Source of the DNA: Thermus sp. CCB_US3_UF1
GTDB taxonomy: Bacteria; Deinococcota; Deinococci; Deinococcales; Thermaceae
Reading direction: 5' to 3'
DNA: 64,000 nucleotides
NCBI RefSeq assembly: GCF_000236585.1
Contig: NC_017278.1
Span: 372,001-436,000, forward strand
In this document: positions 8,563 through 17,259 of the stretch, piece after piece
Position numbering within the stretch: position 1 is the first letter of the stretch
Layout: every line of letters begins with the position of its first letter
Position numbers and translations under genes: made by a program
Notes under the pieces: generated by a model
What the model was told of the DNA's origin: nothing
Database searches by the model: none
Seen by the model: only the letters and a program-made list of their open reading frames with translations

Positions 8563-9594
8563 CTAGTGCAGGGCCCGCACCACCTCAAAGGCGATCAGGG
8601 CCAGGATGGCCATCTCCACCGCCTGGGTGCGCAGGTGGGCCACCTCTTCCGTCACCATCTCGTAGGTGGCCTCCAGGACCCTAAGCTTCTCCTCCACGCT
8701 CCTTTCCAGCTCGTGGGCCCCGTAGAGTTCCAGGGCGGCCCGGTAGATCTTGGCGTAGAAGAGGTCCTCGGTGATGCGCAAGGCCCCCTCCATCCGGGCC
8801 CGCACGTCGGCGATCTCCGCGTGGCGGGCCATGAGGCGGCGGCGCAGGCGCTGTAGCCTCCCGTACCCCCAAAGCCCCCGGTGGCGGAGCACCTCGGGCA
8901 CCGCCTCCAGCTCCTCGGTGAGCACCCGGTCGTAGTAGGAGAGCTCCAGGAGCTGGGCGTGGACGAACTCCACCAGGTCGGCCACGTCCCAGATCCCCTC
9001 GGAGTCCAGGATGAGCACCCGGTCAAAGCCCAGAAGGGCCAGGTCCTCGGTGGAGTAGCTGTAGCGGTAGCGCTCCATCTCCCGCCGCACCTCGGGGGCG
9101 AACTCCTCCTTGGCCCCCATCCACAAGGGGGTGAGGTCCACGGAGGGGGCGTGGGCCTTTTCCCCCTCGAGGCCCAAGGCGTGGTAGACGGTGAACTCCT
9201 CGGAAAGCCGCTTCTCCTCGGGGCGCAAGAGGGCCCCTTCCAGGTAGGGCTCGAGGGCCGCCAGCTCTGCCAGGAAGAAGCCCTCCCAAAAGGGCAGCTC
9301 CGGCAGGGCCAGGGCCCGTTCCACGAAGGCCTCCCAGGGAAGCCTTTCCCCCAGATGGATGCGAAAGGATAAGGCGGCCACCCCGAACTCGTAAAGCCGG
9401 GCGGTGAGGAGGCCGGAGAGGCCTTCCACGCTCCGGGCCCCCAGTTCCAGCTGGGCGGGGGGGCTTTGGAAGCGCACCGCCCCCAGGCGGGGCCGGGAAA
9501 GGCGGAGCCTGGGGGTGGAGAGGCGGGAGAGGTCGATCTCGTCCGCCAGGTCGTAGAGGCGGTAGAGGGCGATGTGGGGGGAAAGGAGGTTCAT
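8563..9594 (-). CDS. RMD1/YagE family protein (DUF155)
   Basis: 343 residues. The central block DRVLILDSEGIWDVADLVEFVHAQLLELSYYDRVL and the C-terminal run KIYRAALELYGAHELERSVEEKLRVLEATYEMV, ending in a single hydrophobic helix (EMAILALIAFEVVRALH, about 325-343), match the RMD1/YagE pattern, in which a soluble domain is anchored by C-terminal membrane helices. The yeast homologues are mitochondrial and needed for meiotic division or translation; the bacterial function is unknown. Its ATG overlaps the rdgB stop as ATGA, so it is the last gene of a LOG-rdgB-RMD1 run. Confidence 0.6.
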   Translation of the reverse strand: MNLLSPHIALYRLYDLADEIDLSRLSTPRLRLSRPRLGAVRFQSPPAQLELGARSVEGLSGLLTARLYEFGVAALSFRIHLGERLPWEAFVERALALPELPFWEGFFLAELAALEPYLEGALLRPEEKRLSEEFTVYHALGLEGEKAHAPSVDLTPLWMGAKEEFAPEVRREMERYRYSYSTEDLALLGFDRVLILDSEGIWDVADLVEFVHAQLLELSYYDRVLTEELEAVPEVLRHRGLWGYGRLQRLRRRLMARHAEIADVRARMEGALRITEDLFYAKIYRAALELYGAHELERSVEEKLRVLEATYEMVTEEVAHLRTQAVEMAILALIAFEVVRALH

Positions 9595-10202
9595 TCCAGC
9601 TTGGAGACCTCCCGGGGCGGGGGTCCGTGTTCGTAGGCCTTCAGGAGCGCCTGCAGGGCCTTGCCCCGGTGGGAGTAGCGGGCCTTCTCCTCCAGGCTCA
9701 TCTCCGCGAAGGTCTTCCCCGCCTCGGGCACCAGGAAGAGGGGGTCGTAGCCGAAGCCGCCCTCCCCCCGAGGGGCTTCCAGGATGTACCCCTCCACGCT
9801 CCCCTCGTAGCGCTCCACATGCCCGTCGGGGTAGGCCAGGACCAGAACGGCCACGAAGCGGGCCTTCCGCTCCTCTCCCTTGAGGTGGCGCATCCTTTCC
9901 AGGAGGTAGACGTTGCGCTCCCGGTCGGTCTCCCGTCCCCCGTAGCGGGCGGAGTAGACGCCCGGTTCCCCGCCCAGGGCGTAGACCTCGAGGCCCGAGT
10001 CATCGGCCAGGGCGGGAAGCCCCGTGGCCTTGGCCACGTGGGCTGCCTTGAGGAGGGCGTTGTCCAGGAAGGTGGCCCCTTCCTCCTTGGGCATGCGCAA
10101 GGGGAAGTCGGCCAGGGAAAGGAGGGTCCAGCCCAGGGGGGCCAGGCCCTCCTTGAGCTCCCGCACCTTGCCGGGGTTGGAGGTGGCCAGGACCAGGCGC
10201 AT
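9591..10202 (-). CDS. rdgB: Non-canonical purine NTP pyrophosphatase (RdgB/HAM1)
   Basis: 203 residues from the ATG at 10202 ([20 protein letters not shown]), preceded by AAGGGG. The enzyme removes ITP, dITP and XTP from nucleotide pools by hydrolysis to monophosphate and pyrophosphate. Family signatures: SNPGKV at the N-terminus, a [12 protein letters not shown] block, [10 protein letters not shown], and [12 protein letters not shown] near residue 150. The length is normal. A longer reading to 10319 would run into the LOG gene and is not supported. It starts 5 bases after the LOG-family stop and overlaps the next gene. Confidence 0.95.
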   Translation of the reverse strand: MRLVLATSNPGKVRELKEGLAPLGWTLLSLADFPLRMPKEEGATFLDNALLKAAHVAKATGLPALADDSGLEVYALGGEPGVYSARYGGRETDRERNVYLLERMRHLKGEERKARFVAVLVLAYPDGHVERYEGSVEGYILEAPRGEGGFGYDPLFLVPEAGKTFAEMSLEEKARYSHRGKALQALLKAYEHGPPPREVSKLE

Positions 10203-10207
10203 CCCCT

Positions 10208-10852
10208 TCAGGATACTCCTTTCAGGGCCGCCACCACCTCCTCCGGCGTTTCCATGGGGGTAAGGAGGGAGAGGTCCTGGGGGTCTATGGCCCCTTGGGC
10301 CTTGAGAAACTCCATCCACCCCAAGAGCCCTTGCCAGTAGGCCCGGTCCAGGACGAAGACGGGAAAGGGGTGAACCTTTTCCGTCTGGATCAGGACCAGC
10401 ACCTCGGAGAGCTCGTCCAAGGTGCCCAGCCCCCCGGGCAGGAAGACGAAGGCATGGGCGTAGCGCACGAAGAGCACCTTGCGCACGAAGAAGTAGCGAA
10501 AGGAGAGGGCGTGGGTCTGGTAGGGGTTGGGCTTCTGCTCGTGAGGGAGCTCAATGTTGAGCCCCACGCTCACCCCTCCGGCCTCAAAAGCCCCCCGGTT
10601 GGCCGCCTCCATCACCCCCCCGCCGCCCCCCGTGACCACCCCGTAGCCGGCCTCCGCCAGGGCCCGCCCCAGGCGGTAGCCCAGGGCGTAGGCCGGATGG
10701 CCCTCGCCGAAGCGGGCCGAGCCGAAGACCGAGACCAGGGGCACCCCAATCCCCGCCAAGGCTTCGAACCCCTCCACGAACTCCGCCAGGATGCGGAAAA
10801 GCCGCCAGGCGTCCTCGTGGTGGAGCTGGTCGATCAGGGGCTTCCTCGCCAT
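10208..10852 (-). CDS. LOG family nucleotide 5'-monophosphate phosphoribohydrolase
   Basis: 214 residues. The motif PGGLGTLDE near residue 140 is the LOG family PGGxGTxxE signature, and [17 protein letters not shown] near 75 is the nucleotide-binding loop. LOG proteins, often mis-annotated as lysine decarboxylases, cleave the N-glycosidic bond of cytokinin or other nucleoside monophosphates. The N-terminal 35 residues ([27 protein letters not shown]) match the TIGR00730-type extension common in bacteria. Start ATG has AAAAAGGGG upstream. It lies 36 bases downstream of murI and 5 bases before rdgB. Confidence 0.88.
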   Translation of the reverse strand: MARKPLIDQLHHEDAWRLFRILAEFVEGFEALAGIGVPLVSVFGSARFGEGHPAYALGYRLGRALAEAGYGVVTGGGGGVMEAANRGAFEAGGVSVGLNIELPHEQKPNPYQTHALSFRYFFVRKVLFVRYAHAFVFLPGGLGTLDELSEVLVLIQTEKVHPFPVFVLDRAYWQGLLGWMEFLKAQGAIDPQDLSLLTPMETPEEVVAALKGVS

Positions 10853-10888
10853 GCCCCTTTTTACCCCAGGGCGGGCCTTCCCCGGGGA

Positions 10889-11662
10889 TCAAAGCTCTTC
10901 CAGGCTGACCCGCCGCAACCTTTCCACCTTTACCCCCAGGCGTTCGGCCAGGTTGCGGTAGCTCTCCGGGTCCCCGGTGACGAAGTGGGCCACCCTGCCC
11001 CGCCCCTCCGGGTTCAGAAGCCCTTCCCGGGCCAGGGTTTCCGCCACCTTCCTGGCTGTGGCCTCGGCGGAGTCGATGAGCTTCACCCCGGGCAGCACCT
11101 TCTTCAGGGTGCCCTTGAGGAAGGGGTAGTGGGTGCAGCCCAGGATCAGGGCCTCGAGGTCCTGGGGGGCCTCCTCCAGGTAGTGCCGGGCCACCAGAAG
11201 GGCCACGGGGTCGTCCCAAAGGCCTTCCTCCACCAGGGGGACAAAAAGCGGGCAGGCCTTGGCCCAGGCCAGGGGCAGGTGGCGCTCGTAGGCCCGGCTC
11301 TCCACCGTGGCCTCGGTGCCGATGAGGCCCACCCGGGCAAAGCCCCGGGCCACCTCGGCTGCCGGCTCCAGCACCCCGAAGACGGGTACCGAGAGGTCCT
11401 CCGCCAGGTCGGGCAGGGCGGCAGAGCTGGCGGTGTTGCAGGCCACCACGATGGCCTTGACCCCTTGCCGGAGGAGGAAGCCCGCGATCTCCCAGGCGAA
11501 CCGCCGCACCATGGGGAGGGGCTTACCCCCGTAGGGCACCCGGGCGGTGTCTCCGAAGTAGAGGAAGTCTTCTTGGGGCAGGGCCTGGCGCAGGGCTTCC
11601 AGCACGGTGAGCCCGCCCACCCCCGAGTCAAAGACGCCGATGGGCCTCCTGGGGTCCTTCAC
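10889..11662 (-). CDS. murI: Glutamate racemase
   Basis: 257 residues. Interconverts L- and D-glutamate for peptidoglycan. The N-terminus [18 protein letters not shown] and the two catalytic cysteines, in VACNTASSA near residue 75 and [11 protein letters not shown] near 175, are all present. The GTG start has no ribosome binding site; TATGAT lies 8 bases upstream, so a leaderless transcript is likely. It is divergent from metK across 90 bases. Confidence 0.95.
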   Translation of the reverse strand: MKDPRRPIGVFDSGVGGLTVLEALRQALPQEDFLYFGDTARVPYGGKPLPMVRRFAWEIAGFLLRQGVKAIVVACNTASSAALPDLAEDLSVPVFGVLEPAAEVARGFARVGLIGTEATVESRAYERHLPLAWAKACPLFVPLVEEGLWDDPVALLVARHYLEEAPQDLEALILGCTHYPFLKGTLKKVLPGVKLIDSAEATARKVAETLAREGLLNPEGRGRVAHFVTGDPESYRNLAERLGVKVERLRRVSLEEL

Positions 11663-11670
11663 GAGCCGCC

Positions 11671-11676
11671 ATCATA
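11671..11676 (-). promoter_or_regulatory. -10 box TATGAT of murI, leaderless
   Basis: TATGAT, one mismatch from consensus, ends 8 bases before the murI GTG. The gap contains no Shine-Dalgarno sequence. Confidence 0.5.
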
Positions 11677-11678
11677 CC

Positions 11679-11705
11679 TGGACGGACCAGGGGGGGTGCT
11701 ATACT
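11679..11705 (+). promoter_or_regulatory. Possible metK promoter
   Basis: TATACT at 11700-11705 is a good -10; the best -35 is TGGACG at 11679-11684 with a short 15-base spacer. A leader of about 40 bases with AAGGAGG at 11738-11744 then precedes the TTG start. No SAM riboswitch would fit in this leader. Confidence 0.5.
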
Positions 11706-11752
11706 ATCAGGGTTGCCCCAGAGGGGGCGGGTCCTGTAAGGAGGTGCGCAAG

Positions 11753-12931
11753 TTGCGGCTGGTCACGTCCGAGTCGGTTACGGAAGGGCACCCGGATAAG
11801 CTAGCGGACCGGATTTCCGACGCCATCCTGGACGCCCTCATCGCCCAGGACAAAAAGGCCAGGGTGGCGGCGGAAACCCTGGTCACCACCGGGCTCGTGT
11901 TCGTGGCGGGAGAGATCTCCACCGAAGGCTATGTGGACATCCCTGGCCTGGTGCGCAAGACGGTGCGGGAGGTGGGCTACACCCGGGCCAAGTACGGCTT
12001 TGATGCCGACACCTGCGCGGTCCTCACCGCCATTGACGAGCAGTCCCCGGACATCGCCGGGGGGGTGAACCTCTCCTACGAGTGGCGGGTGCTCAAGTCC
12101 ACCGATCCCCTGGACCGCACCGGGGCCGGGGACCAGGGGCTAATGTTCGGCTACGCCACCGACGAAACCCCCGAGTTCATGCCCCTGCCCATCACCCTGG
12201 CCCACCGCCTCACCATGCGCCTGGCCGAGGTGCGCAAAACCGGCCTCCTCCCCTACCTGCGCCCCGACGGCAAGGCCCAGGTCACCGTGGTCTACGACGG
12301 GGATAAGCCCCTCTACGTCAAGACCGTGGTGGTCTCCGCCCAGCACTCCCCGGAGGTGGACCAAGACCAGCTTCGCGAGGACCTCATCCGCGAGGTGGTG
12401 CGCCAGGCCATCCCCGCTGAGTACCTGAAGGAGGGGGAGACGGAGTACCTCATCAACCCCTCGGGCCGCTTCATCCTGGGCGGACCCCATGCGGACACCG
12501 GCCTCACGGGGCGCAAGATCATCGTGGACACCTACGGGGGGGCGGTGCCCCACGGCGGGGGGGCCTTCAGCGGCAAGGACCCCACCAAGGTGGACCGCTC
12601 CGCCAGCTACTACGCCCGGTACATGGCCAAGAACCTGGTGGCGGCGGGCCTAGCCCGGCGGGCCCTGGTGGAGCTGGCCTACGCCATCGGCAAGGCCAGG
12701 CCGGTTTCCCTGCGGGTGGAGACCTTTGGCACCGGGCTTCTTCCCGACGAGAAGTTGACGGAGATCGCCAAGCGGGTCTTTGACCCCAGGCCCCTGGCCA
12801 TCATTGAGGAGCTGGACCTCCTCCGGCCCATCTACACCCCCACCAGCGCCTACGGCCACTTTGGCCGCCACGGCTTCCCCTGGGAGGAGACGGACCGGGC
12901 GGAGGCCCTAAGGCGGGAAGCGGGTCTCTAA
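11753..12931 (+). CDS. metK: S-adenosylmethionine synthetase
   Basis: 392 residues from a TTG start ([20 protein letters not shown]), chosen because AAGGAGG ends 8 bases upstream; a GTG at 11744 overlaps that Shine-Dalgarno sequence. The enzyme makes S-adenosylmethionine from methionine and ATP. Visible motifs: TEGHPDK (ATP site), [28 protein letters not shown] (phosphate and metal binding) and ARYMAKN. Length is normal. It is divergent from murI and followed by a hairpin. Confidence 0.97.
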   Translation: MRLVTSESVTEGHPDKLADRISDAILDALIAQDKKARVAAETLVTTGLVFVAGEISTEGYVDIPGLVRKTVREVGYTRAKYGFDADTCAVLTAIDEQSPDIAGGVNLSYEWRVLKSTDPLDRTGAGDQGLMFGYATDETPEFMPLPITLAHRLTMRLAEVRKTGLLPYLRPDGKAQVTVVYDGDKPLYVKTVVVSAQHSPEVDQDQLREDLIREVVRQAIPAEYLKEGETEYLINPSGRFILGGPHADTGLTGRKIIVDTYGGAVPHGGGAFSGKDPTKVDRSASYYARYMAKNLVAAGLARRALVELAYAIGKARPVSLRVETFGTGLLPDEKLTEIAKRVFDPRPLAIIEELDLLRPIYTPTSAYGHFGRHGFPWEETDRAEALRREAGL

Positions 12932-12949
12932 AAGCTTCCTATGGGATTT

Positions 12950-12977
12950 CCCCGCAAGGGCAGGGCCCTTGGCGGGG
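12950..12977. terminator. Hairpin between metK and the diguanylate cyclase gene
   Basis: CCCCGC-AAGGGC, loop AGG, GCCCTT, one bulged G, then GCGGGG form a near-perfect stem between two convergent genes. T-runs on either side are poor, so termination strength is uncertain. Confidence 0.45.
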
Positions 12978-12978
12978 G

Positions 12979-14043
12979 TTATCCCACCTCCACCCGGTTT
13001 TTGCCCTGGCGCTTGGCCCGGTAGAGGGCCTCGTCGGCCCGCTTGAGGAGGGAGAGGGGGGAGTCGGTGGGGCTGGCCTGGGCCACCCCGAAGCTGGCGG
13101 TGAGGGGGCCCGCCGGGGGGACCTTGAGGCGGGCCACCGCCTGGCGGAGCCTTTCCGAAAGGGCCAGGGCGTGGGCCAGGTCCGTTTCCGGCAGGAGCAC
13201 GGCGAACTCCTCCCCGCCCAGGCGCACCGCCCGGTCGCTCTGGCGGATGTGGCCCTCGAGGCAAGTGGCCAGCGCCTTCAGCACCCGGTCTCCGGCCTCG
13301 TGCCCGTGGGTATCGTTCACCGCCTTGAAGCCGTCCAGGTCCAGGACCACCAGGGAAAGGGGGCGGCCATAGCGCTGCACGCGGAAAAGCTCCCTTTCCA
13401 GCGCCAGCTCCAGGTAGCGCCGGTTGCGGAGGCCGGTGAGGAAGTCGGTGTAGGCGTCCAGTTGCGCCTCCATGTACCCTTCCTTGATGCGCACCAGCAT
13501 GTAGAGGAGGCCCACGTAGGCCAGGTTGGCCCCAAAGAACTGGGCCAGGGCGTTGAGGTGGGCGGGCTGGAAATGCCCCCGTAGCCCCCCCAGGAGGGAG
13601 AGGAAAAGGAGGAGGCCCAGGTAGAGGAGGGCGAGGCGCACGGCCCGCTGGCTCTGGAAGAACAGGAAGCCGGAAAAGTAGACGAAGGGCACCCAGAAGG
13701 CCGCGGGGGAAAGGCCCATGGGGTTGGGGCGGAAGAGGAGCTGGTAGGCCAGGGTGCTCAGGAGGTAAAGGGCCACCAGGGCGTGGGCCGCGGGCAGGAC
13801 CCAGGAGGCCGCCCGGGGCAGGCGCCAGAGGACCAGGGCCAGCCCAAAAAACCCTACGGCCAAGAGGGGCAGCAACACCCGGTCCACCGGGTCCAGTCCC
13901 GTGGCCAGGGAGGTGCCCAAGGCCACCAGGGCCAAGACCCCCCCCAGGGGCAGAAGCCAGAGGGCGGTCCGCCTGCGGAGGGGGTGCAAGGGGTCCAGGA
14001 GCTCCAGGGTAGGGCGCAAGCTATCTCCAGGGTACACCAACAC
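12979..14043 (-). CDS. Membrane-anchored diguanylate cyclase (GGDEF)
   Basis: 354 residues. Residues 1-180 hold about six hydrophobic spans forming a membrane sensor-like module of no recognised family; residues 190-354 are a GGDEF domain that makes cyclic di-GMP from two GTP. The signature loop is GGEEF, a catalytically competent variant, and RQSD five residues before it is the RxxD inhibitory site for product feedback. DxLTGLxNRR reads DFLTGLRNRR. The start is uncertain: GTG at 14043 or a second GTG two codons later lie next to GGGGG. The upstream 49 bases contain a tandem 9-base repeat with an 11-base period. Confidence 0.93.
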   Translation of the reverse strand: MLVYPGDSLRPTLELLDPLHPLRRRTALWLLPLGGVLALVALGTSLATGLDPVDRVLLPLLAVGFFGLALVLWRLPRAASWVLPAAHALVALYLLSTLAYQLLFRPNPMGLSPAAFWVPFVYFSGFLFFQSQRAVRLALLYLGLLLFLSLLGGLRGHFQPAHLNALAQFFGANLAYVGLLYMLVRIKEGYMEAQLDAYTDFLTGLRNRRYLELALERELFRVQRYGRPLSLVVLDLDGFKAVNDTHGHEAGDRVLKALATCLEGHIRQSDRAVRLGGEEFAVLLPETDLAHALALSERLRQAVARLKVPPAGPLTASFGVAQASPTDSPLSLLKRADEALYRAKRQGKNRVEVG

Positions 14044-14070
14044 CCCCAGGCCCTATCTTGCCCGGGGGGA

Positions 14071-14090
14071 CCTTAACGGGGCCTTAACGG
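14071..14090. repeat. Tandem CCTTAACGG repeat upstream of the diguanylate cyclase gene
   Basis: CCTTAACGG occurs at 14071-14079 and 14082-14090, exactly 11 bases apart, in the 49-base gap between speA and the cyclase gene. On the coding strand it reads CCGTTAAGG twice. An 11-base period is typical of OmpR/PhoB-type operators; no such role is shown. Confidence 0.5.
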
Positions 14091-14092
14091 CC

Positions 14093-15985
14093 TTAGTCCT
14101 CCAGGTAGGTGTAGCCCTGCAGCTCCCGCACGTACCGCTCCAGGAAGGCGCCCTTCTCCGCTGGGGAAAGGCGGCTTTGCCGCACCAGGCGCTCCACCCC
14201 CTGGAAGAGCTCCCGGGCGGTGAAGCCCATCTTCTCAATGACCTTCTCCGCCGTTTCCCCAGGGACGAAGCGCTCGATGGCGAACCCTTCCTCGTCCACG
14301 GCCACGTGGGCCTCCCCCACCTGGCCGAAGAGGTTGTGGCTGGAGCCCAGCACGTCCTGGTAGGCCCCCACCAGGAAGACCCCCAGGTAGTAGGGTTCCC
14401 CTGGCCGCACCGCATGGACGGGAAGGCTTTGCCGCACGTCGTGCAGGTCAATGAAGCGGTCGATCTTGCCGTCGGAGTCGCAGGAGATGTCCACCAGGGT
14501 GGCCTGGCGGGTGGGGGGTTCGTGGAGGCGGGAAAGGGGGACGATGGGGAAGAGCTGGTGGATGGCCCAGGCGTCGGGGAGGCTCTGAAAAATGGAAAAG
14601 TTACAGATAAGTTTGTCGGCCAGGAGCTTTTCCAGGTCCTCAAACTCGTCGGGGGCGTAGGGGAGTTCCCGCACGATGGCGTAGACCCGGCGGGCGATGT
14701 GGTAGAAGATCTCCTCCCCCAGGGCCCGGTCCTTGAGGGAAACCAGGCCTAGGTCGTAGAGGGTCTGCAGGGTTTCCTTGTCGGCGAAGGCGTCGTGGTA
14801 GACCTCGCGGAAGTTCTTTGGGGAGAGGCCTTGCAGGCCTTCCCAGAGCTCCTTCACCAGGGGGTGGGCTCCCTCCGAAGGGGCCTGGGGCCGTTCCTCC
14901 CCGGGCGGGGTGATGACGTCGATCACCTCCAGGACCAGGACCTCGTGGTAGGCGGTCACCGCCCGACCCGACTCCGTGACCAGGGTGGGGTGGGGCTCCC
15001 CCTGGGCCTCCACCACCTCCTTGGTCACGTAGACCAGGTCCTCGGCGTACTCGGGGAGGGTGTAGTTGGCGGAGGCGTAGAAGTTGGTCTTGGAGCCGTC
15101 GTAGTCCACGGCCAGCCCTCCGCCCAGGTTCAGGTAGGTGAGGGGGGCGCCGAGCTTGCGCAGCTGCACGTAGGTCTGGGCGGCCTCCCGCACCGCGGCC
15201 TTGATCTTGCGGATGTCCGTCACCTGGCTGCCGATGTGGGCGTGGACCATGACCAGGGTGTCCAGGAGGCCCTCTTCCTTGAGGATCTCCACCGCCCTCA
15301 CGATCTCCGGGGTGGTGAGGCCGAACTTGGCGTTCTCCCCCCCGCTGGCCTCCCACTGCCCCGCCCCCTTGGCCTTCAGCTTGTAGCGGATCCCGATCTG
15401 GGGCCGCACCCCCAGTTCCCGGGAAAGCCGCACCACCCGGGGGAGCTCGGCGAACTTCTCCAGGGTGATGACCACGTTCCGCCCCAGCTTCCGCCCCATG
15501 AGGGCCAGGCGGATGAAGTCGTCGTCCTTGAAGCCGTTGGTGGTGATGAGGGCCTCGGGGGATAGGTTCTGGGCCAGGATCAGGGCCAGTTCCGCCTTGC
15601 TGCCGGCCTCGAGGCCGTAGTGGTAGGGCCTTCCCGCCCGGGCCACCGTCTCCAGCACCAGCCGCCGCTGGTTCACCTTGACCGGGTAGACCCCCCGGTA
15701 GCCTCCCGTGTAGCCGTACTTCTCCATGGCCCTTTGGAAGGCCTCGTTCAGCTCCCGGACGCGGGCTTCCAGGATCTGGGGAAAGCGGAGCACCAGGGGC
15801 AGGGGCCGGCCCTCGTCCCTAAGGGCCTCCACGATCTCCAAGAGGGAGGCCGCGGGCCCCTCGGGGCCCAGGGGGGTTACCTCCAGCTCCCCGTTCCGCC
15901 CCACCCGGAAAAACCCCGCACCCCAGTAGGGCACCAGGTAGATCTCCTCGGCTTCTTTGGGGGAAAAGCGCCTGGCCGTCTTCAA
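14093..15985 (-). CDS. speA: Biosynthetic arginine decarboxylase
   Basis: 630 residues, the normal length for the PLP-dependent alanine-racemase-fold arginine decarboxylase, which makes agmatine; in Thermus this leads via aminopropylagmatine to the long polyamines important at high temperature. The PLP lysine lies in GVYPVKVNQRR, a glycine-rich phosphate loop in NLGGGLAVDYDGS, and the catalytic Cys in DISCDSDGKIDRF near residue 505. The TTG start overlaps the DUF72 stop as TTGA and has GGAGG upstream at about 10 bases. No SpeB-type gene is adjacent. Confidence 0.96.
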   Translation of the reverse strand: MKTARRFSPKEAEEIYLVPYWGAGFFRVGRNGELEVTPLGPEGPAASLLEIVEALRDEGRPLPLVLRFPQILEARVRELNEAFQRAMEKYGYTGGYRGVYPVKVNQRRLVLETVARAGRPYHYGLEAGSKAELALILAQNLSPEALITTNGFKDDDFIRLALMGRKLGRNVVITLEKFAELPRVVRLSRELGVRPQIGIRYKLKAKGAGQWEASGGENAKFGLTTPEIVRAVEILKEEGLLDTLVMVHAHIGSQVTDIRKIKAAVREAAQTYVQLRKLGAPLTYLNLGGGLAVDYDGSKTNFYASANYTLPEYAEDLVYVTKEVVEAQGEPHPTLVTESGRAVTAYHEVLVLEVIDVITPPGEERPQAPSEGAHPLVKELWEGLQGLSPKNFREVYHDAFADKETLQTLYDLGLVSLKDRALGEEIFYHIARRVYAIVRELPYAPDEFEDLEKLLADKLICNFSIFQSLPDAWAIHQLFPIVPLSRLHEPPTRQATLVDISCDSDGKIDRFIDLHDVRQSLPVHAVRPGEPYYLGVFLVGAYQDVLGSSHNLFGQVGEAHVAVDEEGFAIERFVPGETAEKVIEKMGFTARELFQGVERLVRQSRLSPAEKGAFLERYVRELQGYTYLED

Positions 15986-16548
15986 CCCGGGTCAACCTCC
16001 GCCCTTGAGTGTAGGGCGGACGGGGCGGCTTGTGAAGGGTGGCGGCGGTAGAGGTACCCCTCTCCCTCGGGCAAGGGGCCTTCGGGGTCCACCAGGTACA
16101 GGAAAGGCCCTCCGGCCTCGTTCACCAGGGCGTACCCGCGCCCCCGGACCAGGGGCTTCAGGGCCTCCGCCACCTGGAAGGCCAGGGCCACCGGCCCCAC
16201 CTCCTTCAGGACCTCCTCCAGGAGGTCCAGCCAGGAGGCGAAGGCTTCCGGCTCCACCCCCTCGGGTACCTCCAGGCGCACCGCCCCCGCCTTGGGGCCG
16301 AAGAGGCGGAAGCGGCGCAGGAAGCGCCTTAGGACCCGCCGTTCCTCCCCGGAGGGGCGGTAGCTGAGGTGCTTGTGCCCGTGGACGCTGAAGCGGAAGC
16401 CTGTAGGGGCTAGGGCCTTGAGGCGGCCAATTGTTCTTGGGTCCCCCACCCGGTGCCACCAGGAGAGTTCCACCGTGGGGAAGGCCCGGCGGTAGGCCCG
16501 GAAGCCACCCGGGTAGCCCCGGTATCCCCTAAGCCCCTCCAGGAGCAA
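15982..16548 (-). CDS. Short DUF72 family protein
   Basis: 188 residues, clearly shorter than the 230-300 usual for DUF72. Recognisable parts are YPGGFRAYRRAFPTVELSWWHR (normally 'FxxVElNsTFY') and PTGFRFSVHGHKHLSY (normally 'PxxFxFxvKa'), then a region corresponding to the middle of the barrel. The function of the family is unknown. The reading is intact and lies in an operon: its start overlaps the end of the alpha/beta hydrolase gene by 20 bases and its stop overlaps speA. Thus it is probably a compact variant, not debris. Confidence 0.7.
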   Translation of the reverse strand: MLLEGLRGYRGYPGGFRAYRRAFPTVELSWWHRVGDPRTIGRLKALAPTGFRFSVHGHKHLSYRPSGEERRVLRRFLRRFRLFGPKAGAVRLEVPEGVEPEAFASWLDLLEEVLKEVGPVALAFQVAEALKPLVRGRGYALVNEAGGPFLYLVDPEGPLPEGEGYLYRRHPSQAAPSALHSRAEVDPG

Positions 16549-17257
16549 GGCCTCCCTCCAGCCAGCCTTCCAGGAAGGCCCGCCCCATGCGGGCCATCAG
16601 GGGGGTGATGGTATGCCCCGCCCCTTCCTCCACGAAGCGGGCCAGGCGGCCTTCGGGGTAGTGGGGCCTCAAGGCCTTCAGGGTTTCCTCCATGCGGGCT
16701 AGGGGCACGATCAGGTCCTCGGTGCCGTGGAGGTGCAGGAGGGGTACGCCGCCGTAGGCCTCGCCCCGGAGGGCCGGGGGGTGTTGGTAAAGGGCCTGGA
16801 CCCGGGGGTCCCGCACCCTTTGCCCTTGGGGGAGCTTCATGGGGAAGCCGGAGCCGATGAAGGCCAGGGCGGCCCTGGGCCGGAAGCCTTGGGCCAGGAG
16901 GAGGTGGACCACGAAGGCCCCCAGGCTCCCCCCGGCCAGGAAGAGGGGGAGGCCGAAGCGCCTTTGGGCCTCCTCTGCCACCCCCAGGGCCTCCTCGGCG
17001 AAGCCCAGGGCCACCTGGTAAACGCTTTCCACATAGAAGGGGTCCTTGGCCGAGGGGGGTGGGCCCGGGCGCTCCCCGTGCCGGGGGGCGTCGGAGGCTA
17101 AGAGGAGGAAGCCGGCCTCGAGGTAGCCGGGAAGGAGGGAGAGGATGTGCTCTTTGGACCCCTGGAGGCCGTGGAGGGCGAGGAGGAGGGCCTTGGGCCT
17201 TGCGGGGATCTCGGCCAAGACGGGAAGGCCGGCGAGTTCCAGGCGCTCCGTCCCCAT
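16529..17257 (-). CDS. Alpha/beta hydrolase (prolyl oligopeptidase/YitV-type esterase)
   Basis: 242 residues, no signal peptide. The oxyanion region LLALHGLQGSKEH near residue 32, the nucleophile elbow GGSLGA near 108, an Asp in LHGTEDLIVPL near 177 and a His in GAGHTITP near 214 form a complete Ser-Asp-His set. It hydrolyses esters or related bonds in the cytoplasm; substrate unknown. It starts 2 bases after the prs stop, so prs, hydrolase, DUF72 and speA form one transcription unit by spacing. Confidence 0.85.
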   Translation of the reverse strand: MGTERLELAGLPVLAEIPARPKALLLALHGLQGSKEHILSLLPGYLEAGFLLLASDAPRHGERPGPPPSAKDPFYVESVYQVALGFAEEALGVAEEAQRRFGLPLFLAGGSLGAFVVHLLLAQGFRPRAALAFIGSGFPMKLPQGQRVRDPRVQALYQHPPALRGEAYGGVPLLHLHGTEDLIVPLARMEETLKALRPHYPEGRLARFVEEGAGHTITPLMARMGRAFLEGWLEGGLAPGGA

Positions 17258-17259
17258 GG

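Noticed and set aside
10295-11752. Open frame continuing upstream of metK
   Set aside because: It is antisense to the LOG-family and murI genes. The real metK start is the TTG at 11753 with its Shine-Dalgarno sequence.
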